Source of the DNA: Gammaproteobacteria bacterium
GTDB taxonomy: Bacteria > Pseudomonadota > Gammaproteobacteria > Pseudomonadales > Azotimanducaceae
Assembly: GCA_002719135.1 (NCBI GenBank)
Contig: PBGU01000038.1
Location: 4,791 to 11,477, forward strand
DNA length: 6,687 nt
Direction of reading: 5' to 3'
A model generated the notes under the pieces. It did not search any database. It saw nothing but the letters and a program-made list of their open reading frames with translations, and was not told the DNA's origin. Of the stretch, positions 1 through 5,970 are shown in pieces. Made by a program: the position numbers and the translations under genes. Numbering within the stretch: the first letter of the stretch is position 1; the number at the start of each line of letters is the position of its first letter.

Positions 1-809
1 AGGTCGGGTTGGACATCTCCGTTGACGTCGACGCTCGTTAGAGTCGCATCATCCCAGTCCCTGGGATCAAGGTGTTGGGGTTCGCTGAAGAGGGTGCCGT
101 CTGGAACATCAGCGGAACTTTTGGGCGATGTCGACACTGCCAATGCCTCGGCTTTAGGGCCCATGCGTTTGTATGAGAATCCAGCAAGCTTTGCCGCCGG
201 ATTGGGTTCAAACCGTTGATAGTCTTCGAGCAGTTGGGTTGCTTCGGCAGCACGTTTTGTTCTGCGCAATGCTTGCGCGGCGGCCCAGTAAGCGCTCCGT
301 AGGTACGGGTCGAGTTGAACCGCTTGAAGCAGCCATTGGGACGCTTCCACGTGCTCGCCTGCCTGCAATAACGACTGGCCTAGAAAGTAGGCGGCGTATG
401 GGTCTTTGGGATCAGCCGAGGCGACACGCTGAAACAGCGGTATTGCTTGTTCGGTTTCACCTAGATAGAGATGAATGAGGCCACTCGTATAGAGCGCTCG
501 TTGATGTCGAGGATCTTCTTCTAGCACTGCTTCGAGCGTTGTTAAAGCAAGTGTTTCATCGCCTTCGCGCTGACGGTTTAGTGTGGCGATTGCGAGATTG
601 ACTCGGACCTCGAGCCAGGAGGGTGCTGAATCGACCACTGACGCAAATGTCGCACGAGCAGTTTCATACTCGTAGCGTCCCATTTGAGCGACGCCTTGGT
701 CGTTGCGTTCGCCGTCGTATTTTGAATACACCTCCGGTTGGCCACAGGCCGTGGTAAGCCAAATTAAACCGAGGCCGAGAAGGAGGTGGATTGTCGTTGC
801 GTCACTCAT
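1..809 (-). CDS. TPR lipoprotein with start of an FG-GAP/VCBS-type domain (C-terminus off the left edge)
   Basis: The minus-strand frame is open from ATG 809-807 to the window edge (269 codons plus two bases). Residues 8-21 form a hydrophobic signal segment ending in LTTAC-G, a permissive lipobox (Cys22, Gly at +2, but Thr rather than Leu at -3), so it is probably a lipoprotein. About residues 45-200 are TPR-like helical pairs; the clearest are 104-133 (ALYTSGLIHLYLGETEQAI) and 138-169, ending in LDP. After a linker, residues 261-270 read DVNGDVQPDL, the D-x-N-x-D-x(3)-D-L calcium loop of FG-GAP/VCBS repeats. The TPR plus FG-GAP order recalls the CRTAC1/ASPIC-UnbV group, but only one motif is visible. 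The ATG overlaps the upstream amidase TGA (ATGA) and has no clear Shine-Dalgarno, so translational coupling is likely. It probably acts in the envelope; substrate or partner is unknown. Confidence 0.8.
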   Translation of the reverse strand, partial: MSDATTIHLLLGLGLIWLTTACGQPEVYSKYDGERNDQGVAQMGRYEYETARATFASVVDSAPSWLEVRVNLAIATLNRQREGDETLALTTLEAVLEEDPRHQRALYTSGLIHLYLGETEQAIPLFQRVASADPKDPYAAYFLGQSLLQAGEHVEASQWLLQAVQLDPYLRSAYWAAAQALRRTKRAAEATQLLEDYQRFEPNPAAKLAGFSYKRMGPKAEALAVSTSPKSSADVPDGTLFSEPQHLDPRDWDDATLTSVDVNGDVQPD

Positions 810-1786
810 CGGAGCCGTTCTTTTGCATCGGCTATGCGTTGGTTATTGGAGTCGATCGAGAGATCTCGATTGCCGGCGTCCAAATAATTGCGGGAAAGGT
901 ACGAGTGGATGTCGCTCCGAAGGTGCGCGCGCATGTCGTGTCCTTTGCGGCGCGTCCGTTCAAAGCGCAGCGTGTCAATATTGATGGGCGCGACGACGAC
1001 TTTTTCGCCTGGTCCCGGATCCGCCTGTGCGAGGATGCGACCATCGAAGTCCACCACCATGCTGCCACCGGGCCAACTAAAGGGTGGATAATGCGAGAGG
1101 CTTGCACCCTGGTTCGCAGCGACCACGTAGGTCGAGTTTTCCAACGCTCTCGTTCGATTCACCGAAGTCCACCAATCCATGGGTTGGGCGGTTCCCCATG
1201 GATCCATGTACGCCGACACCCGAATGATGACCTCAGCGCCATTGAATGCAATTTGTCGAATCGTTTCTGGGAATAACCAGTCGTAACAAATTGCGACACC
1301 GATATTTCCAATTTCGGTTTGGGCAACAGGGAAGGGTTCTTCGTTGTAGCCTGGGATGTCGTGCGGTGACGCGTGGACTTCCCACGGGATCCAAGGATTG
1401 ACCTTCCGGTATTTTGAAATGACGCCGTTCGGGCCAACCAATGCGGTTGTATTAAAGAGATGCTCCGGGTAATTGGGGTCGTGTTCGATGAAGCTGCCGG
1501 TTTGGATCCAGCAACCGTATTCCTTGGCAAGACGCGTGTAGATCTCGGTGTGTTCGTTTGGAACTTCGACGGCAAGTTTTTCACGGAGTTCGTCGACGGT
1601 TTGATAGATCGGGGCCGCGTGTGCGAATTCGGGGAAAGCGAGTAATCGCACGTCAAAGAATGGTTCGTATCCTGTGATCGTGTGCTTCGCGAGCTCGGCC
1701 ATTCGCTCGGTGCGTGTGACGATTTCATCGCGGCTGGTTGGTGCTGCAAAATCAGTTTGACAGGCTGCGGCGTAATAGAGGTCCAC
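806..1786 (-). CDS. Carbon-nitrogen hydrolase (nitrilase superfamily), aliphatic amidase/formamidase-like
   Basis: A 326-residue protein with the complete nitrilase-superfamily active site: Glu53 (FPEF), Lys128 (YRKVNPW), Glu136 (PWIPWE) and nucleophile Cys167 (AICYDW). From recalled Pseudomonas AmiE numbering (E59, K134, E142, C166), the E-to-K spacing of 75 and the K-to-E spacing of 8 are the same, and the PW-x-P-x-E context matches, which favours the amidase/formamidase branch over true nitrilases. It should hydrolyse a small amide, or a carbamoyl compound, to acid and ammonia; the substrate is not predictable. No signal peptide is visible, so it is probably cytoplasmic. The start is GTG 1786-1784, giving the usual YYAAACQTDF first strand; the frame is closed upstream by TAA at 1810-1808 and the ribosome binding site is weak. 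It is the first gene of a two-gene minus-strand unit and overlaps the TPR lipoprotein start by 4 bp. Confidence 0.9.
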   Translation of the reverse strand: MDLYYAAACQTDFAAPTSRDEIVTRTERMAELAKHTITGYEPFFDVRLLAFPEFAHAAPIYQTVDELREKLAVEVPNEHTEIYTRLAKEYGCWIQTGSFIEHDPNYPEHLFNTTALVGPNGVISKYRKVNPWIPWEVHASPHDIPGYNEEPFPVAQTEIGNIGVAICYDWLFPETIRQIAFNGAEVIIRVSAYMDPWGTAQPMDWWTSVNRTRALENSTYVVAANQGASLSHYPPFSWPGGSMVVDFDGRILAQADPGPGEKVVVAPINIDTLRFERTRRKGHDMRAHLRSDIHSYLSRNYLDAGNRDLSIDSNNQRIADAKERLR

Positions 1787-1811
1787 GATTCGGTCCAGCT
1801 TGTGAGGTTAC

Positions 1812-1837
1812 TTCGATATCTAGCCGAGCTAATCGAA
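1812..1837. promoter_or_regulatory. Compound dyad in the divergent intergenic region (candidate operator)
   Basis: TTCGAT at 1812-1817 is mirrored by ATCGAA at 1832-1837. Nested inside, TAGC at 1821-1824 is mirrored by GCTA at 1828-1831 around a CGA loop. The arms form one continuous dyad except for three extra bases (ATC, 1818-1820) on the left. It lies between two divergent genes. A weak sigma70-like pair for the minus strand (TTGCAC 1845-1840, 17-nt spacer, TAGATA 1822-1817; three matches each) overlaps it. A TATAAA at 1849-1854 could be a plus-strand -10 box but lacks a good -35 box. This could be a repressor site or a leader hairpin of the amidase transcript; no regulator is encoded nearby. 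Confidence 0.35.
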
Positions 1838-2027
1838 AAGTGCAAGCTTATAAACCTTGGGTCAAACGGGGGCCGGGGGTGCTAGCGGAGGCCGGGAGTG
1901 TGGCGTTCGGTCTTTTGAGTTCATAATGGACGCAATGGGCCGATGCCGTCGACTTGGCGTTTGCCCGATGTCGGTGGGGCGCATGCGACGCGACTTTTTA
2001 CCGCAGTTGGCTGATGACGTTTTGGGC

Positions 2028-3584
2028 ATGGCGTTGAAAACCTCTACGTGGTGTTGCCGCGGGCTCTTATGTTTTGCGTCAGGGTTCCTATACGCGGTCG
2101 ATCTGGAGGGATTGTCGTTGCCGATGGCGGACACGCTACGGGCGGCAAACGACAAGGTCGAACGAGACTTGAAAACATTGGTGTCTCCAGAATTGCGGTC
2201 TGCCGCTCGCGGCGACCTCGGGATGCTGTATCACGCCCAGTTTCTCCTGGGTGCGGCGGACATTGAGTACACGAAGGCGATTGAGGAAGCGTCGCTCCCT
2301 CGGTGGCGCTATTTGCGAGGTATTGTTCGAATGGATCAGGGCGGCGTGCTCGAGGCAATCGAGGACTTCACTGCCGTCGTTCAGCAAGAGCCGAACAACC
2401 ATCTGGCGTTGTATCGCTTGGGCGTGGCGTTGGTGGTTACCGGCGATCACTTCCAGGCTCGGGCCGCGTTGTTGCGGGCGGAGTTGCGGGTGCCAAAGAG
2501 TCCCGCCGTGCTGGCCGCCCTCGCTGACGCCGCGATCGCGGCGAAGAATTGGGAACTTGCCAAAGAATATCTCGAACGATCCTGGGCCGTGGAAGAGTCG
2601 GGCCAGGTTGCTTACAAGCTTGGTTTGGTATGGGGTCGACTGGGGGATCTGAAAGCATCCAGAAAGTGGATTGGGCGACGAAGTCCGATGGCTCCCACGA
2701 TCGAAGATCCACTGTTGCTTGACGTAGCAGATCGCAGTATCAGTCCTCGGTTTTTTGTGAAAGCAGCGAAGTGGGCGTGGGAGCGTGGCGATGCCGATGA
2801 AGCGTTGCAAGCGTATCGTTTTGCATCGGATTTGGCGCCGAAGGACGTGATCATTGGACTGGGCTTAGCTGGCATGTTGGAAAGCCTGGGTCGTTTAGTC
2901 GAAGCGATCGAGGAGGTGCGCAGAATCGTCCGAGAGAATCCAGACGAAGGGGCGGTATGGAGACGACTTGCAGGTCTACTTCATTCAACCGACGTTTCGG
3001 CGGCCTTAGATGCTGCAAAAATGGCGCGGGCATTCGACAATGATGATTCTACGCGCGCGTTGTTGGCGGCCTTGGCGATGAAAGCCCGATCGTACGAACT
3101 GGCCGGTTCGGTCTACGAAGAGCTGACAACGAGGGATGCAGAAAACGCCTACTACTTCTATTGGTTGGCCATGGCGCGGCTCGCAGATCGAAATTGCGAA
3201 GGTGCACTCGAGAGTCTTGCCGAGGCGATCCGTTTGCGGTCCAGTTGGGGCGAGGCCCATGTGGTCCAGATCCGCGCACATGCGCTGTGCGGTGGTCCAT
3301 CGGAACGCGTGAAGGCGCGGAGCAAAGCGTCGGCTTTATTGCGGCAACGGCCAGACGCCGATTTGCGCCTAACCCTCGCATTTACCGAGATGGGTCTAGG
3401 AAATGTGGACGAGGCTTTAATGCTTATCGAGGCGGAACTGCCGCATCCTGACGCCACCATGTTAGGCGCTGCCCTACGACGAAACATGTTGCCAACCGCG
3501 CCTTTCGCAGTAGATTCGCAGTGGTGGGAACCCGAAGAAATTAGGAGATCGCTGACTCAGAACGCTGTGCAGCGGGGAGGATAA
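2028..3584 (+). CDS. Putative exported tetratricopeptide-repeat protein, function unknown
   Basis: From ATG 2028 the protein has 518 residues. Residues 1-23 look like a signal peptide (Lys4, Arg11, hydrophobic LLCFASGFLYA, possible cleavage before Val24). The rest is mostly helical repeats of TPR type: about 60-90, 92-121, 125-157, 158-190, 192-219, 241-272 (GDADEALQAYRFASDLAPKD), 274-305, 307-338, 342-372, 373-404 and 445-470. A non-TPR break at 220-240 contains PTIEDPLLLDVADRS. No catalytic domain is visible, so it is probably a scaffold or binding protein in the periplasm or on the membrane. The start is uncertain: in-frame TTG 1857, ATG 1926 and ATG 1983 are upstream, and none has a strong ribosome binding site. 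I chose 2028 because it puts the hydrophobic segment at the N-terminus. It is transcribed away from the amidase and is the first gene of a three-gene plus-strand unit. Confidence 0.8.
   Translation: MALKTSTWCCRGLLCFASGFLYAVDLEGLSLPMADTLRAANDKVERDLKTLVSPELRSAARGDLGMLYHAQFLLGAADIEYTKAIEEASLPRWRYLRGIVRMDQGGVLEAIEDFTAVVQQEPNNHLALYRLGVALVVTGDHFQARAALLRAELRVPKSPAVLAALADAAIAAKNWELAKEYLERSWAVEESGQVAYKLGLVWGRLGDLKASRKWIGRRSPMAPTIEDPLLLDVADRSISPRFFVKAAKWAWERGDADEALQAYRFASDLAPKDVIIGLGLAGMLESLGRLVEAIEEVRRIVRENPDEGAVWRRLAGLLHSTDVSAALDAAKMARAFDNDDSTRALLAALAMKARSYELAGSVYEELTTRDAENAYYFYWLAMARLADRNCEGALESLAEAIRLRSSWGEAHVVQIRAHALCGGPSERVKARSKASALLRQRPDADLRLTLAFTEMGLGNVDEALMLIEAELPHPDATMLGAALRRNMLPTAPFAVDSQWWEPEEIRRSLTQNAVQRGG
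3576..3580 (+). promoter_or_regulatory. Ribosome binding site that fixes the GTG start at 3587
   Basis: GGAGG lies inside the last codons of the TPR gene, six bases before GTG 3587. An in-frame ATG at 3596 would be 15 bases away, so GTG is preferred. Only two bases separate the upstream TAA from this GTG, so the two genes are almost certainly co-transcribed and probably translationally coupled. Confidence 0.75.
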
Positions 3585-3586
3585 AT

Positions 3587-4093
3587 GTGAAAAAGATGAT
3601 CTGTTTTGTTGTTTTGTTGAGCTGTATTTCGCCGACTGCAAATGGGGCGAGAGGAACGTTCAAGGAAACGGTTCTTGGTGAAGAAAAGGTTGCCAAGGCC
3701 GCGAAAGGAATCGAAATAAAAACCAAGGTGACGCTGCCGCAGCAAAGGGTTTCGGGCCTTTGCGATGCGGATCTTTCAATTTCGTACACGCAAATGAACG
3801 ATAGAGTGCGGATCCGTCGTCAAGTGGCGAACGACAACTGTCCATCATCTGACGGCGTTTATACGTTACGCATCCGTACGCTCAGCGAGGATGGCGAAGC
3901 CCGTACCCGTACGTTCGAAGAGAGCTGGGTACTTGATAATCAAACAAAGGATAAATCGGAAAAGTTTTACAGCATGGATGGCGATGTGCGTTTGATTTGG
4001 GCGAGGGTTAAAACCTCGAGGAAAACCAGGTGCGTGTGCAGAATCTCGCGGACTGCAACCGAGGGACTGGAAGTCGGCGAACCTACTGAATGA
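3587..4093 (+). CDS. Small secreted protein with four cysteines in the mature part, unknown family
   Basis: A 168-residue protein with a classical signal peptide: MKKM, hydrophobic ICFVVLLSCIS, then PTANGA with probable cleavage near residues 20-21. The mature part of about 148 residues has cysteines 59, 85, 149 and 151, which could form two disulfides in the periplasm. Alternating hydrophobic/charged stretches (DLSISYTQ, RVRIRRQV, YTLRIRTL, DVRLIWARV) suggest a mainly beta fold. I do not recognise the family and see no catalytic motif. It starts at GTG with a strong GGAGG six bases upstream and follows the TPR gene after 2 nt, so the two products may work together in the envelope; that is inference from gene order only. 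The N-terminal mature part (residues 22-50) is Lys/Glu-rich and probably a flexible lead-in. Confidence 0.82.
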   Translation: MKKMICFVVLLSCISPTANGARGTFKETVLGEEKVAKAAKGIEIKTKVTLPQQRVSGLCDADLSISYTQMNDRVRIRRQVANDNCPSSDGVYTLRIRTLSEDGEARTRTFEESWVLDNQTKDKSEKFYSMDGDVRLIWARVKTSRKTRCVCRISRTATEGLEVGEPTE

Positions 4094-4098
4094 AACGG

Positions 4099-4132
4099 AT
4101 ACTCTACCGTCGGTCAAACCGGGAGAGAGTAT
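4099..4132 (+). promoter_or_regulatory. Inverted repeat/hairpin covering the ribosome binding site of the VOC gene
   Basis: ATACTCT at 4099-4105 is a perfect inverted repeat of AGAGTAT at 4126-4132, immediately before ATG 4133. An inner CGGT (4111-4114) pairs with ACCG (4118-4121) around a CAA loop. In an alternative register, CTCT and CC on the left pair with GG and AGAG on the right, giving a 10-bp hairpin over 4102-4127 with two small bulges. Either fold buries the purine-rich ribosome binding site (GGGAGAGAG, 4121-4129). No T-run follows, so it is not an intrinsic terminator. Regulation of VOC translation is possible but unproven. Confidence 0.45.
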
Positions 4133-4510
4133 ATGGTTGATGTCACTATCCAATACGCGAATATTTATGTTTCAAAAATAAGACAAAGTATTGATTTTTA
4201 TAGAGATATTGTAGGACTGGAACTACAATTCACCGACGAAGAACATGGTTACGCTTCGTTTAATGCGGGCTCGATACGCTTGGGTTTGGCCGAGGTGGGT
4301 ATGTCTCAAGACAACCTTACCGGTCGCCACACCGGCGTTGGGTTTTGTACCGGTGACCTTGAGCAGACGTATGCCGAATGGGTTGATCGAGGTGTTGAGT
4401 TTTCGATGAAGCCCGAACGCCAGCCCTGGGGAGGTTTTATGGCCATGTTTGCCGATCCAGACGGGAACGTCTCCTACCTCGATCAGCCAGACGTTGTTCA
4501 TAGCGGATAA
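4133..4510 (+). CDS. VOC-fold protein (glyoxalase/bleomycin-resistance/dioxygenase superfamily), metal ligands apparently lost
   Basis: A 125-residue protein with both beta-alpha-beta-beta-beta modules of a single VOC domain. Module 1 is YANIYVSKIRQSIDFYRD (8-25) followed by GLEL; module 2 is GVGFCTGDLEQTYAEWVDRG (68-87), closing with FADPDGNVSYLDQ (106-118). Typical VOC enzymes carry a metal-binding His in strand 1 and a Glu just after DPxGN. Here those places hold Ala9/Asn10 and Tyr115, so it is probably a metal-free binding or resistance-type protein rather than a glyoxalase; this is inference from motif comparison. The start is ATG 4133 with GGGAGAGAG just upstream. It is the last gene of the plus-strand unit, 39 nt after the secreted-protein gene and just before a terminator. 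The first 100 bases are strikingly AT-rich (about 29% GC by hand count) and use rare-type ATA and AGA codons. Confidence 0.88.
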   Translation: MVDVTIQYANIYVSKIRQSIDFYRDIVGLELQFTDEEHGYASFNAGSIRLGLAEVGMSQDNLTGRHTGVGFCTGDLEQTYAEWVDRGVEFSMKPERQPWGGFMAMFADPDGNVSYLDQPDVVHSG

Positions 4511-4513
4511 ATT

Positions 4514-4535
4514 GAAGGGTTTGGTACCCTTTTTC
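4514..4535 (+). terminator. Probable intrinsic terminator after the VOC gene
   Basis: AAGGGT (4515-4520) pairs with ACCCTT (4526-4531) around a TTGGT loop, with an extra G-T wobble at the base (4514/4532), followed by a short T-run. It starts three bases after the VOC stop codon. The stem is short and its distal strand runs into the T-run, so efficiency may be modest. It separates the TPR/secreted/VOC unit from the pnt operon. Confidence 0.55.
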
Positions 4536-4589
4536 GCCGTGGAAGGCATCGATCGCATGTGCGCGATCTAGCAGGAGGCATTGGATTTC

Positions 4590-4682
4590 ATGCAAGATTT
4601 TCACTATGGCGGCCCTATCGCGAACCAGAACCACGAGAGATCGTCGCGTCGTCAACGGGATTTGTCGACCTGGGAGGAGTGA
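4590..4682 (+). CDS. Possible 30-residue small ORF or leader peptide upstream of pntAA
   Basis: ATG 4590 is preceded by AGGAGG (4573-4578) with an 11-nt spacer, which is long but workable, and the frame closes at TGA 4680-4682. The peptide is hydrophilic, beginning MQDFHYGGPI and ending in DLSTWEE, with no signal peptide or membrane segment. I do not recognise it. The strong ribosome binding site is the only positive evidence; it may be chance. Confidence 0.22.
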   Translation: MQDFHYGGPIANQNHERSSRRQRDLSTWEE

Positions 4683-4727
4683 ACAGGGTTATCGGGGTAA
4701 AGCCCGAGTCTTTTTCCCATTTTGGTA

Positions 4728-4757
4728 TTGACACCGCTGTGCCATTTGAACGACATT
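4728..4757 (+). promoter_or_regulatory. Candidate sigma70-type promoter for the pnt operon
   Basis: A perfect TTGACA (4728-4733) is followed after 18 bases by GACATT (4752-4757), which keeps the important A at position 2 and T at position 6 of the -10 box but matches only three of six. It lies about 45 nt before pntAA, downstream of the VOC terminator. Confidence 0.3.
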
Positions 4758-4788
4758 CCGTCCGGTTGCGCCCTCGAAGGTGCACGAG

Positions 4789-4794
4789 AAGGAA
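4789..4794 (+). promoter_or_regulatory. Ribosome binding site that fixes the pntAA GTG start at 4801
   Basis: AAGGAA ends six bases before GTG 4801. The alternative in-frame GTG at 4780 has no comparable site and would add seven residues (starting MHEKEAA) ahead of the conserved start of the family. Confidence 0.65.
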
Positions 4795-4800
4795 GCAGCG

Positions 4801-5970
4801 GTGAAGATTGCGGTGCTTCGGGAAAGTCGTCCCTTCGAACGTCGGGTTGCCTTGGTTCCCGAGTCATGTCAAAAGCTGATTAAAGCCGGATTCACGGTGG
4901 GCGTGGAACCGGGTGCGGGCGCGCGCGCCGGATATTCCGACGACGCCTACCAGGAGTCAGGAGCCACCGTTGAGTCGTCTGCTGAAGATCTGGTTCGTTC
5001 GGCCGAATTTTTATTGACAGTGAACCCCCCTGATAACAACGCCGATAACTCACGTAACGTAATAGCGTGGATAAATCATGGCGCCTACGTGCTGGGTTCC
5101 CTCATGCCGCTCAGAAACTTGAGTAACATGGAATCGCTTGCCCATTGTGGCGCAAACGCGTTCTCGACCGATGCGATTCCACGAACGACGCGGGCGCAAT
5201 CCATGGACACGTTGTCGTCGATGAACAGCATTGGAGGTTATAAGGGCGTGCTGCTGGCGGCAGCTGAATTGGGGAAGTACTTCCCAATGCTGAGCTCAGC
5301 TGCGGGAACAGTCTTTCCGGCGAAAGTCTTTGTCATCGGGGCGGCGGTCGCTGGACTGCAAGCATTAGCGACTGCAAAACGACTTGGCGCTTCGGTTACG
5401 GCTACGGACGTTCGTCCAGAAGTGAAAGAACAAATCGAAAGTGTGGGTGGTAAATACGTCGGTATCGAACTCAACGAGGATGCTTCCGCTGGCGGCGGTT
5501 ATGCAAAGGAACTTTCGGCAGAAGACCAGTCGCGTCAACGAGAGATGTTGGTTGACCAAGTCGCACAATCGGACGTCGTGATCACGACGGCTCTGATCGG
5601 TGGAGTGTTTGCGCCGACGTTGGTGACCGCTGAAATGGTCGCGTCGATGCGTCCCGGCTCGGTATTAGTCGATCTTGCCGCCGACGGTGGCGGCAATTGC
5701 GAACTGTCATCGCCAGGCGAAACTATCGAAGCGCACGGAGTTCGTATACTTGCGCCTCTCAATTTGGCGTCGACCATGCCCGACCACGCGAGTCTGTTGT
5801 TCTCGCGTAATCTGACAAATTTTCTCGACGCTTTTTCGGAGGAGGGCGAGTTTCAGCTTGATCTAGACGACGATATTCAAGCGGGTTGTCTCATTACTAG
5901 GGGTGGCGAAATCGTTCATGGACGAACACTCGAGGCGGTCGCTGAGCATCAGGAGGGCTCTAACCCATGA
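4801..5970 (+). CDS. pntAA: Proton-translocating NAD(P)+ transhydrogenase, alpha subunit part 1 (NAD(H)-binding domain I)
   Basis: A soluble 389-residue subunit that binds NAD(H) and passes hydride to NADP+ bound on PntB. Start GTG 4801 yields MKIAVLRESRPFERRVALVP, the family N-terminus. The AlaDh/PNT N-terminal domain covers about residues 4-140 and the Rossmann domain about 145-340. The R-Q-D loop of the nicotinamide site is intact: Arg128, Gln133, Asp136 in PRTTRAQSMD (R. rubrum 127/132/135, recalled). The dinucleotide-binding turn is GAAVAG (180-185), with Asp203 in TDVRPE expected to bind the adenine ribose. DLAADGGGNCE (291-301) and LAPLNLASTMPDHAS (317-331) are signature segments. Its length fits the separate PntAA type of R. 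rubrum (about 384 residues) rather than the fused E. coli PntA. It overlaps pntAB by ATGA. Activity requires PntAB and PntB at the inner membrane. Confidence 0.96.
   Translation: MKIAVLRESRPFERRVALVPESCQKLIKAGFTVGVEPGAGARAGYSDDAYQESGATVESSAEDLVRSAEFLLTVNPPDNNADNSRNVIAWINHGAYVLGSLMPLRNLSNMESLAHCGANAFSTDAIPRTTRAQSMDTLSSMNSIGGYKGVLLAAAELGKYFPMLSSAAGTVFPAKVFVIGAAVAGLQALATAKRLGASVTATDVRPEVKEQIESVGGKYVGIELNEDASAGGGYAKELSAEDQSRQREMLVDQVAQSDVVITTALIGGVFAPTLVTAEMVASMRPGSVLVDLAADGGGNCELSSPGETIEAHGVRILAPLNLASTMPDHASLLFSRNLTNFLDAFSEEGEFQLDLDDDIQAGCLITRGGEIVHGRTLEAVAEHQEGSNP

Larger units (their letters stand above)
4536..4800 (+). other. Leader region upstream of pntAA, no convincing gene
   Basis: No recognisable protein appears in any frame over this stretch. 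It holds a 6-bp hairpin, GATCGC (4551-4556) with GCGATC (4563-4568) around ATGTGC. It also holds a strong AGGAGG at 4573-4578 before a possible 30-codon ORF, and a TTGACA at 4728-4733. It is most likely the promoter and 5' untranslated region of the pnt operon. The 81-codon open frame ending at 4804 has Arg-rich, low-plausibility content and no good ribosome binding site, so it is not called. Confidence 0.5.

Noticed and set aside
173..478. Plus-strand open frame at the left edge
   Set aside because: It is antisense to the TPR repeats of the lipoprotein, whose minus-strand frame gives clear TPR signatures and a signal peptide.
1159..1845. 228-codon minus-strand open frame overlapping the amidase in another frame
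   Set aside because: The amidase frame contains the full catalytic set; this frame is Ser/Thr/Asn-rich shadow sequence with no motif.
1847..1852. TATAAG as a -10 box for the amidase promoter
   Set aside because: A good match to TATAAT on the minus strand, but the nearest -35-like TTGACC (1865-1860) is only seven bases away and no other -35 box is at usable spacing.
1983..2000. Twin-arginine signal (MRRDFL) in the upstream extension of the TPR protein
   Set aside because: The residues after it are charged and polar (PQLADDVLG), not a hydrophobic core, so a Tat signal is not supported.
2136..2810. 224-codon minus-strand open frame inside the TPR gene
   Set aside because: It lies wholly antisense to a clear TPR coding frame; its translation is rich in Arg/Pro/Ser with no motif, typical of a shadow frame.
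4780..4800. Upstream GTG start for pntAA
   Set aside because: It has a worse ribosome binding site and would add seven residues before the conserved family N-terminus.
4559..4804. 81-codon plus-strand open frame before pntAA
   Set aside because: Composition is Arg-rich and low complexity at the end, there is no matching ribosome binding site, it overlaps the pntAA start, and no family is recognisable.
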